The notes under the pieces were generated by a model. That model ran no database searches. It saw only the letters and a program-made list of their open reading frames with translations, and was not told the DNA's origin. The position numbers and the translations under genes are program-made. 64,000 bases of DNA from Alkalitalea saponilacus (GTDB lineage Bacteria; Bacteroidota; Bacteroidia; Bacteroidales; Marinilabiliaceae): the NCBI RefSeq assembly GCF_900168165.1, contig NZ_FUYV01000003.1:1-64000 (forward strand). Direction: 5' to 3'. The number at the start of each line of letters is the position of its first letter. The stretch's first letter is position 1. Below are positions 36,346 through 45,409 of the stretch, piece after piece.

Positions 36346-37917
36346 ATGAAAAAAGAGGTTGTACTCAGAATTACTCCCAAGGAGGCTTATGATGATGCTA
36401 AGGTGTTATCACTTATCGCATCGGCTTTGAAGGTGAAGCCTTCAAAAGTAACAGGATATTACATTCGTAAACGTTCAATTGACGCACGACGTTCGCCAGT
36501 CATGATACAACTTCATATCATGGCCTGGGCCAATGCGCCAATGATACAACCAGAAAAGGCCTCTTTTGATTACCCCGATGTTAGCTGTTCACCTGAGGTG
36601 ATTATTGCTGGAGCAGGTCCGGGAGGGCTTTTTGCTGCGTTGAGGTTGATTGAACACGGTTTAAAACCAATCATACTTGAAAGGGGAAAGTCCGTAAGCG
36701 ATCGGAAAAGGGATGTCGCCTTGCTCAATCGAAACCAACCGGTTAATCCTGATTCCAACTATGCTTTCGGTGAAGGTGGTGCAGGAACGTTTTCTGATGG
36801 CAAACTCTATACCCGTAGCACTAAGCGAGGAGACTTTAAGCGTTTTTTGGAAATACTATGTTTTCATGGGGCTCATCAGGATATTTTAATAGACGCTCAT
36901 CCTCACATAGGTACAGATAAATTGCCCGGAGTTATTAAAAACATCAGGGAAACAATTATTAATGCAGGTGGCGAAGTTCGTTTCGAAACCAAAGTAAAAG
37001 ACCTCATCATTGATGGTGATACGGTGTGTGGAGTAGTTACTTCCAACGATGAGAAAATTTTTGGGGAGGCTGTTGTTTTGGCCACCGGGCATTCAGCTCG
37101 CGACGTGTATGAGATGCTGCATTACAGAGCAATTAAGTTGGAAGCAAAAACCTGGGCAATGGGTGTCAGGGTGGAGCATCCTCAGCATCTGATTGATCAG
37201 ATACAGTACCATTCACCCGAGGGAAGAGGAGATTTCCTGCCAGCTGCATCATACAGCTTTTCCTGTCAGGTTGAAAGTCGTGGTGTTTATTCGTTTTGCA
37301 TGTGTCCAGGTGGAATTATTGTTCCTGCAATGACAGGAGAACAGGAGATGGTCGTTAACGGGATGTCGGCATCGGGACGAAATTCACCTTTTGCCAACAG
37401 TGGAATGGTTGTGGAGATTCATCCCCAGGATCTGGACGGATATAAAAAGCACGGTGATTTGGCCGGACTGGTTTTTCAAAAAGAAGTTGAACAACTTTGC
37501 TTTGTGAACGGAGGAAAGAATAATGTTGCTCCGGCACAAGGATTGGTGGACTTTGTGAATGGAAAACTATCATTTGATCTTCCTGAAACATCATACATCC
37601 CGGGTGTGATTAGTGCTCCGCTGCACTTCATTCTTCCCGAAATAATCTCAGCAAGGTTGCGTGAAGGATTCAAAATGTTTGGAAAATGGGCCAAAGGTTT
37701 TCTCACCGACGAAGCCATTGTTTTGGGGACAGAAAGCCGCACGTCTTCGCCTGTCAGAATTCCAAGAGACTCATCAACTCTTGAACACATACAGATCAAG
37801 AAACTTTATCCATGCGGAGAAGGTGCCGGTTATGCCGGAGGTATTGCTTCTTCTGCACTTGATGGCGAGCGCTGTGCCGATATGGTTGCCCGTTCTTTGG
37901 GCCTTATTAAGGATTAG
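36346..37917 (+). CDS. FAD-dependent oxidoreductase of the COG2509 family
   Basis: 523 residues. An N-terminal region of about 80 residues (LRITPKEAYDDAKVLSLIASALKV, with VTGYYIRKRSIDARR) precedes an FAD-binding Rossmann fold, VIIAGAGPGGLFAALRLIEHG (about 84-104). ERGK follows strand 2, and GEGGAGTFSDGKLYTR is a family hallmark. A C-terminal FAD segment is LYPCGEGAGYAGGIASSALDG. It is a predicted FAD-dependent dehydrogenase widely kept in bacteria but of unknown substrate. ATG 36346 is preferred over the TTG at 36340. Its stop overlaps the stop region of the convergent methylase gene by 11 bases. Confidence 0.88.
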   Translation: MKKEVVLRITPKEAYDDAKVLSLIASALKVKPSKVTGYYIRKRSIDARRSPVMIQLHIMAWANAPMIQPEKASFDYPDVSCSPEVIIAGAGPGGLFAALRLIEHGLKPIILERGKSVSDRKRDVALLNRNQPVNPDSNYAFGEGGAGTFSDGKLYTRSTKRGDFKRFLEILCFHGAHQDILIDAHPHIGTDKLPGVIKNIRETIINAGGEVRFETKVKDLIIDGDTVCGVVTSNDEKIFGEAVVLATGHSARDVYEMLHYRAIKLEAKTWAMGVRVEHPQHLIDQIQYHSPEGRGDFLPAASYSFSCQVESRGVYSFCMCPGGIIVPAMTGEQEMVVNGMSASGRNSPFANSGMVVEIHPQDLDGYKKHGDLAGLVFQKEVEQLCFVNGGKNNVAPAQGLVDFVNGKLSFDLPETSYIPGVISAPLHFILPEIISARLREGFKMFGKWAKGFLTDEAIVLGTESRTSSPVRIPRDSSTLEHIQIKKLYPCGEGAGYAGGIASSALDGERCADMVARSLGLIKD

Positions 37918-38683
37918 ACATAAAAAGTCGCCTTCTGAATTCGGAGCAGATGATTGCTGTGGCAACTCCCGCATTTAAGGATTCGGAAGTTTTCCCCCCC
38001 CCGGGGTACGATGGAATTGTTACACGTTCGGTCACCAGTTGATCAACCTCCGGACGAATTCCATTTCCTTCATTGCCAATGATGATCAGACATCCCTCGG
38101 ATAATTCCGAGTGATAAAGATTGTCGAAACCCGGGTATGTACCGTAAACGGGGTTTTGCGTCTCATTTTTATATCTGACAATAAACTCCGGCAAGTCAGT
38201 GTAATGAACGGGAACCCTGACGGCAGCACCCATAGTGGCTTGCACCACTTTGGGATTGTAAACGTCGGCAGTATCTGTACTGCAAACAATCTGGTCTATC
38301 CCAAACCAGTCTGCAATTCGTATGATGGTGCCAAGGTTTCCGGGATCCTGTATCCCATCGAGTATTAAAACTGTTTTGTTTTGAATGGCACTATTATTGA
38401 GATGATACTTAAACTGGGGAAACAGAGCTAAAACGCCTTTGGGCGTTTTTTGAAACGAAACAGATGATAGTTCATTGCGAGAAACTTGAATTAAATTATC
38501 CGGTACCAATTCAGGATTATCCGGTAACCAATCGTCTGACACAATAAGTAAATGAGGAACTATACCCGCTGATATGAATTCGTTCACGGTTTTGTTTCCT
38601 TCAGCCAAAAAAAGTCCATGGAGGTCACGGTATTTTTTTTGCCCCATTGAGGCAATCAGTTTCTTTTGGGATTTACTTAGCAT
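37907..38683 (-). CDS. TrmH/SpoU family RNA 2'-O-methyltransferase
   Basis: 258 residues. The N-terminal substrate-binding domain (about 1-95, KKYRDLHGLFLAEGNKTVNEF) is followed by the SPOUT knot with motif 1 VLILDGIQDPGNLGTIIRIADWFG (about 112-135), motif 2 LIIIGNEGNGIRPEV (about 198-212) and motif 3 IPSYPGGGKTSESLNAGVATAI (about 221-242). It probably methylates a ribose in rRNA or tRNA. ATG 38683 is chosen; 38686 is an alternative, and the much longer open frame up to 38902 runs over the promoter into tamL. A nine-G run in its own strand at 37994-38002 encodes the Gly-rich part of motif 3. Convergent overlap of 11 bases with the COG2509 gene; divergent from tamL. Confidence 0.9.
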   Translation of the reverse strand: MLSKSQKKLIASMGQKKYRDLHGLFLAEGNKTVNEFISAGIVPHLLIVSDDWLPDNPELVPDNLIQVSRNELSSVSFQKTPKGVLALFPQFKYHLNNSAIQNKTVLILDGIQDPGNLGTIIRIADWFGIDQIVCSTDTADVYNPKVVQATMGAAVRVPVHYTDLPEFIVRYKNETQNPVYGTYPGFDNLYHSELSEGCLIIIGNEGNGIRPEVDQLVTERVTIPSYPGGGKTSESLNAGVATAIICSEFRRRLFMSNP

Positions 38684-38695
38684 CATCAATTTTTT

Positions 38696-38703
38696 TACCT
38701 TTG
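38696..38703 (+). promoter_or_regulatory. -7 element for tamL
   Basis: TACCTTTG fits TAnnTTTG and is 24 bases before the tamL ATG. It sits 5 bases from the opposing -7 for the methylase, so the two promoters overlap. No convincing -33 element. Confidence 0.5.
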
Positions 38704-38707
38704 TTTG

Positions 38708-38715
38708 CAAAAGTA
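38708..38715 (-). promoter_or_regulatory. -7 element for the SpoU methylase gene
   Basis: CAAAAGTA on the + strand, i.e. TACTTTTG reading leftwards, about 24 bases before ATG 38683. Confidence 0.5.
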
Positions 38716-38726
38716 ATAAACTGTAA

Positions 38727-41057
38727 ATGATATTCAGAACAGATAAAGCAAACCTGCTTGTTTTTTTTATTTTTATTTTGATTGTGCTTCTGCCAGGATG
38801 TCGCAGCACGAAGTACGTTCCCGAGGGGGAACGTTTGCTTACACGTGTACAAATTAAAAATGATGCCAGAGATATTTCCCGTGATGATCTGCGGGGATAC
38901 ATCAGGCAACAGGAAAATCTGCGAATTCTCGGATTTTGGAAATTGCACCTTGGTATTTATAATTTGTCAGGGCGCGATGATTCAAAGGGGTTTAACAGAT
39001 GGTTACGCCGCATCGGAGAAGCCCCGGTTATTTACGACTCAACATTGGTTGATCGTTCAGTTGATCAAATGCAATTGTTTCTGAGAAACAGAGGGTACTA
39101 TCTTGCAGAGGTTTCTGATACCGTAACTTTTCCAACCCGTAGACGTGCCAGAGTAAAGTACACGGTTGAATCTGGTCCGCGCTATCGGTTAAACAATGTT
39201 TACTACCGAATTGATGATGACAGCATCCGTTCATATGTTTTAAGCGATACTACAAACACCGTTTTGCGTCGGGGTCGCGGTTTTACAGTTCAGATGCATA
39301 ATCAGGAAAGAGACCGAATAACTGAAAACCTCAGGAATAACGGGTTCTTCAATTTTTCCCGAGAATTCATCTATTTTTTAGCGGACAGTTCAGTTGGGAA
39401 TCACAGAGTGAATGACACTCTGGTTATTATGCCTCCTCCTCAAAATATGTCAGGTAGAACAGAGTCGGGAAACCATGCCCGATATTCCATCAGAAATGTG
39501 TTTTTTCAAGTTGGGATAGATCCTCAGGAGAGATCAATTGACGGAATTCGTCCTGATTTTCAGGCTGACACTTTGTTTTACCAAGGGTTCTATTTCGTGT
39601 TTGAAGATGAACTGGATTTTAAGCCGGAAGTTCTCCTAAACAGTAACAGCATTATGCCGGGAGGGTTATTTCGCAGCAGTCAGGTTGAAAGAACTCAAAT
39701 ATTGCTGAGCGATTTGCGCATATTCAGATATATCAATATCCGTTTTAGGGAGCTTGAAGGGGAGTTTGACGAGCATGGGAATAAAATTCTGGATTGTGTA
39801 ATACATGTGGTACCTGGTAAATATCAGTCATACGCACTTGAGGTTGAAGGAACCAATTCATCAGGAAATCTAGGTGCTGCGGGTAATATAAAGTACCAAC
39901 ATAAAAATATTTTTAATGGAGCCGAACTGTTTACGCTCAATACCAGGGTAGCCAGACAAAATCAGTTCATAATGCGCAGCGGTAGCAAAGAGCAATTTAA
40001 TACCATGGAGTTTGGAGCAGAGAGTTCGGTCGTATTCCCGCAATTTTTGCTTCCTGTTAGGATTGAAAGGTTCAGACAAAGATACAATCCGAAAACAACC
40101 ATAGCTGCCGCTTATAACTATCAGCGACGACCTGATTATACACGCACCATTGTAAATGCTCGTATGGGTTACACGTGGCGTGCTTCCAGATATAGTACAC
40201 ATTCATTTTTCCCATTGGATTTCAATCTTGTTAATATTCCCAGTGTCAGCGATGCTTTTAAAGCCATCATTAATGAGTCGTTTCTACGTTATGCATATGA
40301 GGATCACCTCATTGCCAACCTCAACTATACCTATATCTATAATCAGCAGGAAATTGGTCAACGATGGCGCGATTTCTGGTATTTGAGATTGTCACTTGAA
40401 TCTGCAGGGAATATCCTTGATCTGATGGCTCCTATTTGGTCTGAAAATATGCAGGATGGGTATAATACAATTCTCGGGATAAGGTATGCACAATATTTGA
40501 AAGCGGACATAGATGTCCGTTACCATAGTCCCATTGACAGATACACATCTCTTACCTACAGGTTTTTTGGAGGAGTAGGAATTCCTTACAGAAACCTTAA
40601 TGTACTTCCATTCGAAAAAAGATACTTTTCGGGAGGAGCCAACAGCATCAGGGCTTGGCCCGTAAGGGGTCTTGGGCCTGGTTCTTCGTCCGATGACAGA
40701 TTAACATGGTACAACCAGACCGCTGATATTAAACTAGAGGCTAATGTGGAATATCGTTTCCCATTATTTTGGCTTCTTGAAGGAGCATTGTTTGTTGATG
40801 TGGGAAACATCTGGGGCATTCGTCCTGAAGGAAGTATGGAGGATGGCCTTTTTGAGTTTGACCGTTTTTATCGTCAGCTTGCTGTCGGCACAGGGTTTGG
40901 TACACGTTTTGATTTTAACTACTTTATTTTCAGGATTGATACGGGTCTGAAACTTCGGGATCCAGCAGAACTCTCTGGTGACAGATGGATTCCTTTTTCC
41001 AGAAGCTACAATTGGAATGATGTTGCATTTAATTTTGCCATTGGTTATCCTTTCTGA
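38727..41057 (+). CDS. tamL: TamL-type BamA-superfamily outer-membrane lipoprotein
   Basis: 776 residues. A lipobox (LLPGCRST, Cys25) marks a lipoprotein, which distinguishes TamL of Bacteroidota from TamA. POTRA-like domains follow (about 40-250, e.g. NRGYYLAEVSDTV and VKYTVESGPRYRLNNVYY), then an Omp85 barrel in the C-terminal half (LEVEGTNSSGNLGAAGNIKYQHKNIF, RYFSGGANSIRAWPVRGLGPGS, GTGFGTRFDFNYFIFRID, and the final aromatic strand WNDVAFNFAIGYPF). It probably acts with TamB in outer-membrane protein or lipid transport. The family context, next to a SpoU rRNA methylase, is usual in the phylum. Confidence 0.88.
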   Translation: MIFRTDKANLLVFFIFILIVLLPGCRSTKYVPEGERLLTRVQIKNDARDISRDDLRGYIRQQENLRILGFWKLHLGIYNLSGRDDSKGFNRWLRRIGEAPVIYDSTLVDRSVDQMQLFLRNRGYYLAEVSDTVTFPTRRRARVKYTVESGPRYRLNNVYYRIDDDSIRSYVLSDTTNTVLRRGRGFTVQMHNQERDRITENLRNNGFFNFSREFIYFLADSSVGNHRVNDTLVIMPPPQNMSGRTESGNHARYSIRNVFFQVGIDPQERSIDGIRPDFQADTLFYQGFYFVFEDELDFKPEVLLNSNSIMPGGLFRSSQVERTQILLSDLRIFRYINIRFRELEGEFDEHGNKILDCVIHVVPGKYQSYALEVEGTNSSGNLGAAGNIKYQHKNIFNGAELFTLNTRVARQNQFIMRSGSKEQFNTMEFGAESSVVFPQFLLPVRIERFRQRYNPKTTIAAAYNYQRRPDYTRTIVNARMGYTWRASRYSTHSFFPLDFNLVNIPSVSDAFKAIINESFLRYAYEDHLIANLNYTYIYNQQEIGQRWRDFWYLRLSLESAGNILDLMAPIWSENMQDGYNTILGIRYAQYLKADIDVRYHSPIDRYTSLTYRFFGGVGIPYRNLNVLPFEKRYFSGGANSIRAWPVRGLGPGSSSDDRLTWYNQTADIKLEANVEYRFPLFWLLEGALFVDVGNIWGIRPEGSMEDGLFEFDRFYRQLAVGTGFGTRFDFNYFIFRIDTGLKLRDPAELSGDRWIPFSRSYNWNDVAFNFAIGYPF

Positions 41058-41178
41058 TTATGGGACGATTTTCTGCCATTGGTTTAGTCAGTTGACTTTA
41101 ATTTTGAGAAATAGTGAGGGGGGAGCCACGTGCCTTTACTAAACAGTTTCAATTCTCCATTACCTGATATAAGAAACA

Positions 41179-41216
41179 AAAAAGGAGTTTCCATAACGGA
41201 AACTCCTTTTTATATT
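41179..41216. terminator. Bidirectional terminator between tamL and fba
   Basis: A perfect 14-bp stem (41179-41192 with 41198-41211), 5-base loop. Ends in T runs on both strands, between convergent genes. Confidence 0.88.
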
Positions 41217-41232
41217 TTCTAAAGTGATTTGA

Positions 41233-42228
41233 TTAAGCTTTTCCGGCTGAACCTAATACATTTTTGTTTTTGTGCATATATAATTCCTTTAATGCATCAC
41301 GAGCAGGTCCAAGGTATTTTCTGGGGTCAAACTCACCTGGATTTTCTGCCATTACTTTGCGAACGGCTGCAGTCATTGCTAAACGGCCGTCTGAGTCGAT
41401 GTTGATCTTGCAAACGGCTGATTTTGCCGCCTTACGCAATTGCTCCTCAGGAATTCCAACTGCAGCTTTAATGGCTCCACCGTTTTCATTAATGGTATTC
41501 ACATGCTCCACTGGAACTGAAGATGCTCCATGAAGTACAATCGGGAATCCGGGGATTCTTTTTTCAATCTCTTCAAGGATTTCGAATTTCAATGGAGGAG
41601 GTACCAAAACTCCATCCTCGTTTTTGGTACACTGCTCTGGTGTAAATTTGTGAGCTCCGTGAGAAGTTCCGATAGAAATCGCCAGTGAGTCAACACCGGT
41701 ACGTTTAACGAAATCTTCAACCTCTTCGGGACGTGTATAAGTAGACTCTTCTGCAACAACGTCGTCTTCAACGCCGGCAAGAATTCCTAGCTCTCCCTCA
41801 ACGGTTACACCTTTAGAATGAGCGTACTCAACTACTTTTTTGGTTAACGCTATGTTCTCTTCGTATGAGTGGTGCGAACCATCAATCATAACAGAAGAGA
41901 ATCCGCTGTCGATACACTCTTTGCATAGCTCAAAAGTATCGCCGTGGTCAAGGTGCAAAACGATAGGAATTTCACATCCAAGCTCTTTTACATATTCAAC
42001 CGCTCCTTTAGCCATGTTTCTGAGTAACGTTGCATTGGCGTATTTACGGGCACCTGACGATACCTGAAGAATAACCGGTGATTTGGTCTCTACACAAGCC
42101 ATTAAAATTGACTGAAGCTGCTCGAGGTTATTGAAGTTATATGCCGGGATGGCATAACCTCCGGCAACGGCTTTTGCAAATAGCTCCTTGCTATTTACAA
42201 GACCTAATTCTTTGTAACTTATTGACAT
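41233..42228 (-). CDS. fba: Class II fructose-bisphosphate aldolase
   Basis: 331 residues. It cleaves fructose 1,6-bisphosphate to two triose phosphates in glycolysis and works in reverse in gluconeogenesis. Zinc ligands and active-site motifs are LHLDHGDTFELCKECIDSGFSSVMIDGSHHSYEENI (residues spanning about 97-132), EGELGILAGVEDD and VLHGASSVP, all as in class II enzymes. The N-terminus (NSKELFAKAVAGGYAIPAYNFNN) matches too. It is transcribed alone from a well-formed promoter (42298-42328), and its terminator lies between it and tamL. Confidence 0.96.
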   Translation of the reverse strand: MSISYKELGLVNSKELFAKAVAGGYAIPAYNFNNLEQLQSILMACVETKSPVILQVSSGARKYANATLLRNMAKGAVEYVKELGCEIPIVLHLDHGDTFELCKECIDSGFSSVMIDGSHHSYEENIALTKKVVEYAHSKGVTVEGELGILAGVEDDVVAEESTYTRPEEVEDFVKRTGVDSLAISIGTSHGAHKFTPEQCTKNEDGVLVPPPLKFEILEEIEKRIPGFPIVLHGASSVPVEHVNTINENGGAIKAAVGIPEEQLRKAAKSAVCKINIDSDGRLAMTAAVRKVMAENPGEFDPRKYLGPARDALKELYMHKNKNVLGSAGKA

Positions 42229-42297
42229 TTTTCTATTGTTTAATTATTGGTTTTACGTGTGATATCAGTGGTTTTACCCCTAATAATAATTCTATCG

Positions 42298-42328
42298 CAA
42301 AAGTAGTGAAACCTTCTCACTTTTACAA
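42298..42328 (-). promoter_or_regulatory. Promoter of fba
   Basis: Reading leftwards: -33 TTG (CAA at 42326-42328 on the + strand) and -7 TACTTTTG (CAAAAGTA at 42298-42305), spacer 20 bases. About 70 bases before the fba ATG. Confidence 0.65.
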
Positions 42329-42353
42329 TTTTTCTTCTAAAACTGAAAGTTTC

Positions 42354-42383
42354 TTGAGATTTTATAACTAAAATTTAACTTTG
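42354..42383 (+). promoter_or_regulatory. Promoter of the NSS transporter gene
   Basis: -33 TTG at 42354-42356, spacer 19, -7 TAACTTTG at 42376-42383. About 105 bases before ATG 42489, so the longer frame start at 42426 is not needed. Confidence 0.65.
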
Positions 42384-42488
42384 CACGAGAATTTTTAACC
42401 TGTAACACCATACAATTTTCTTATTTTGAAACTAAATTTGGCTCACAAAGTCAAATCTAAAATATTATCGTACCATATAAATCATATT

Positions 42489-43833
42489 ATGACAAAGTTT
42501 GATCAGACTAACAAACGGGATAATTTTACGGGGCTATTTGGAGTCATCGCTGCTGCAGCAGGATCTGCAATCGGATTAGGAAACATTTGGAGGTTTCCAT
42601 ATGTCTTAGGCGACAATGGCGGAGGTGCTTTTCTATTACTCTATCTGGGATTTATTATTACCATATGTGTTCCTGTTATGTTGTCTGAGTTGCTCATTGG
42701 CCGAAAGGCTCAATTGAGTATTTTTGGAGCATTTCGAAAACTTGCTCCCGGATCTTTGTGGTGGATTATTTGGTTTAATGGGGGTTGCTGCTTCCTTTAT
42801 GATTCTTTCTTTCTATGCGGTTGTGGCAGGGTGGACTCTGGAGTATGCTTTTTTTGCACTTAAAAACCATTTTGCAGGAATGACTCCTGCCGAACTTAAA
42901 CATACTTTTGATTATCTCACAGGATCTACTTGGCGGCCGGTTGTTTTTATGCTCATATTTATGTTTATAACTGCCATTATTGTCCAATCTGGGATAAAGA
43001 AAGGAATAGAGCGATACACCAAAATTTTAATGCCGGTTCTACTCGTCATTATCTTGGTGTTGTGTGTCAGGTCACTAACTTTGGATGGAGCCTCTGCCGG
43101 ATTGGAGTTCTTGTTTAAGCCTGATTTTAGCGCTATAACCACAAATACGGTCATGATGGCACTGGGTCAAGCATTTTTTTCTCTGAGTCTGGGAATGGGG
43201 GTTATGGCAACATATGGTTCTTACATAAAAAAAAGGGAGAGTCTTGGAAAAACTGCTGTTTTCGTAACCATTACCGATGTATTCATTGCAATTCTTGCCG
43301 GAATTGCCATATTTCCCGCTGTTTTTGCTTTCGGTTTGCAACCGGGACAAGAGTCGCTGGAAGGTCCCGGTCTGGTTTTTATGATTCTTCCCGGAATTTT
43401 TAATCAAATGGCCGGAGGTTATTTTTTCTCTGTTTTGTTTTTCTTCTTACTGGTAATAGCAGCACTAACATCTTCCATATCATTAATGGAAGTGGTTGTG
43501 GCTTACTTTGTGGAGGAACTTAAAATTAAAAGGGTAAAAGCCACGTGGATTGCCGCTGGCAGCATGTCTTTTCTGTCTGCATTATCAGCTGTTGATGGCC
43601 GCATATTTAATTTCTTTGAAAATACTTCCTCTAACATCCTATTACCTTTGGGTGGATTACTAATAGTGATTTTTGTAGGGTGGTTCCTTGGGAAAAAGGT
43701 TGTACGGGAGGAGCTTGAAGCTGATGGAAGAGTAGCATTTTATTTCAGGCTATTTGTACCTGCCATTCGTTTCTTAGCTCCCATTGCAATAGCCATGGTG
43801 TTTTTGAATGCTTTGGGAATAATAAAATTTTAA
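42489..43833 (+). pseudogene. SNF/NSS-family sodium-dependent transporter, frameshifted
   Basis: Two overlapping frames together make one complete neurotransmitter:sodium symporter (LeuT-like, Na+-coupled amino-acid uptake). The first, from ATG 42489, has TM1 with GSAIGLGNIWRFPYVLGDNGGG and runs to LAPGSLWWII. The second continues GLMGVAASFMILSFYAVVAGW to the stop at 43833. Joining them at about 42769-42771 by dropping one T (ATTATTTGG to ATTATTGG) restores the whole family sequence at about 447 residues. So a single T insertion in a TTT run breaks the gene, unless it is an assembly error or the sequence is recoded. The promoter at 42354-42383 looks intact. Confidence 0.86.
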
Positions 43834-43879
43834 AAAATTGACTTTTTGCAGGGCACTTTCTATTTTGCATCTAAAAAAG

Positions 43880-44959
43880 ATGTGGAAAGATTACTTGTCC
43901 CTAACTCGGAATGAACAACGTGGATTTATTATACTTGTAGCAATAATCCTTATACTTTTGGTATTCAGGATTTCAATGCCTTTGTTATATAAGCCAAATG
44001 TCAGTTTGTTGGTGGTGTCTGATTCAATCCCGCTGAAAATTACTTGGAATACACCTCATGACCTTGACGAGCAAATTGAGCAAGCTTACTTTGTTTTTAA
44101 CCCCAATGAAATTGGCATTGACGACTTATTGCGACTGGGAGTGGATCGCCGGGCTGCAAACAATTGGGTGAGATTTCTGGAAAGTGGAGGCAGGTTTAAT
44201 GAACCTACCGATGTTGCGCGGGTGTTTGGAATGAACGAAGAGCTTCTGAACTCTCTATTGCCTTATATCGAAATCCCTGCTCCTTTGATGCATCAACAAC
44301 AGTCATTAAGTGAGAATGTTATTTCTTTTCGCACATTGGATCTGAATCGAACTACACCCGAATTATTGGAAGAAATAGGATGGAGCCAATCCATGATTGA
44401 CTCTTTTACCAATTGGCAATCCAGCCATTGGTTTCCGGTGAGATATGACCTTCCAAGTCTGGAATACTGGACCATCGATTCTTTAATTAAACAAATACAG
44501 CCCACATTAATTGCGAAACAAAAACGACACACTTCCGGAATGGATGATTTACAAATCAGCATCAATCTCGCCGATACAGCTCATTGGCAGTTGCTGCGAG
44601 GAGTTGGGCCAGTTTTGAGCCGCCGCATTGTAGCTTATCGTCGTGCATTGGGTGGATTTGTTGACATCAATCAGATATCTGAGGTGTACGGCATTTCACC
44701 TGTTTTATTTAATGATATCAAACCCTTCCTCGTCCTGGATACCATTGTTGTTGACCCAATAAACATTAACACAGCATCGGTTCGGCAACTCAGGGAGCAT
44801 CCCTATCTCAGTTTTTTTCATGCCAAAGAGATTGTCGATTACAGACAGAAAAACGGAAGCATCCGAAATTTAAACGAAATTGAGACATTGGAAGAGTTGA
44901 GTAATTTGTCCTGGGATAGGATGCGTTTTTATTTATGTTTAGGTATTGATAATGAGTGA
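43880..44959 (+). CDS. Helix-hairpin-helix (ComEA-like) membrane-anchored protein
   Basis: 359 residues. ATG 43880 is preferred over the TTG at 43838. One N-terminal membrane helix (GFIILVAIILILLVFRI, about 14-30) is followed by repeated helix-hairpin-helix motifs: GIDDLLRLGVDRRAANNWVRFLESGGRF, the SINLADTAHWQLLRGVGPVLSRRIVAYRRALGGF unit (about 230-260), and ININTASVRQLREHPYLSFFHAKEIVDYRQKNG (about 307-335). Such domains bind DNA non-specifically in ComEA and related proteins, so DNA uptake or envelope DNA binding is possible, but no other competence genes are here. It lies 46 bases after the NSS gene and may be co-transcribed with it. Confidence 0.83.
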   Translation: MWKDYLSLTRNEQRGFIILVAIILILLVFRISMPLLYKPNVSLLVVSDSIPLKITWNTPHDLDEQIEQAYFVFNPNEIGIDDLLRLGVDRRAANNWVRFLESGGRFNEPTDVARVFGMNEELLNSLLPYIEIPAPLMHQQQSLSENVISFRTLDLNRTTPELLEEIGWSQSMIDSFTNWQSSHWFPVRYDLPSLEYWTIDSLIKQIQPTLIAKQKRHTSGMDDLQISINLADTAHWQLLRGVGPVLSRRIVAYRRALGGFVDINQISEVYGISPVLFNDIKPFLVLDTIVVDPININTASVRQLREHPYLSFFHAKEIVDYRQKNGSIRNLNEIETLEELSNLSWDRMRFYLCLGIDNE

Positions 44960-45022
44960 TTATAAAAAAAATATGCAGAAATATTTGCCGCAATGCGGAA
45001 ACTTCCTTTTCTTTGCATTCTG

Positions 45023-45050
45023 AAAAAATGCACGTAGATGCATTTTTTTT
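45023..45050 (+). terminator. Intrinsic terminator after the HhH gene
   Basis: A 10-bp stem (45023-45032 with 45039-45048), mainly A-T with TGCA at the top, loop CGTAGA, ending in a T run. Confidence 0.75.
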
Positions 45051-45061
45051 CAAATAACAGA

Positions 45062-45091
45062 TTGAACTATTACATATTAATCGTATCTTTG
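45062..45091 (+). promoter_or_regulatory. Promoter of rpsU
   Basis: -33 TTG at 45062-45064 and -7 TATCTTTG at 45084-45091, spacer 19. The rpsU ATG is 30 bases further on. Confidence 0.65.
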
Positions 45092-45121
45092 CAAGCCAAA
45101 AAAAATTAAAAACAAATTGCT

Positions 45122-45313
45122 ATGATAGTAGTACCTATTAAAGAAGGTGAAAACATTGAAAGAGCTTTGAAGAAATTCAAAAGAAAGTTTGAAAAAACCG
45201 GCACCATGCGTGAACTGCGTTCACGTCAGGCTTTCACCAAACCTTCTATTGTAAAAAGAGAACAAAAAAAGAAAGCAATTTACATCCAGCAATTGCAGCG
45301 CGAGGAAGAATAG
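45122..45313 (+). CDS. rpsU: 30S ribosomal protein bS21
   Basis: 63 residues, rich in Lys and Arg, with the family pattern VPIKEGENIERALKKFKRKFEKTG and a basic C-terminal tail. In Bacteroidota bS21 sits near the anti-Shine-Dalgarno end of 16S rRNA and is thought to help mask it, which fits the scarcity of Shine-Dalgarno sites in this window. It starts the conserved rpsU-xer-hpf-tRNA-tuf block, but a strong hairpin follows directly. Confidence 0.96.
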   Translation: MIVVPIKEGENIERALKKFKRKFEKTGTMRELRSRQAFTKPSIVKREQKKKAIYIQQLQREEE

Positions 45314-45340
45314 AGATTGCAATATATTTTTTTGCAGGGA

Positions 45341-45405
45341 TGTCTTATTTTTCTCCTTTTTTTTCCTTACATTCGTAAGGAGAGGGGATAAATAAGACAT
45401 TTTTT
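45341..45405 (+). terminator. Structured terminator between rpsU and the recombinase gene
   Basis: Outer stem TGTCTTATTT (45341-45350) with its complement (45390-45399). Inner stem CCTTAC (45365-45370) with GTAAGG (45375-45380), loop ATTC. Followed by TTTTTT. The T run ends only about 5 bases before the next ATG (45410). Confidence 0.7.
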
Positions 45406-45409
45406 GTAA

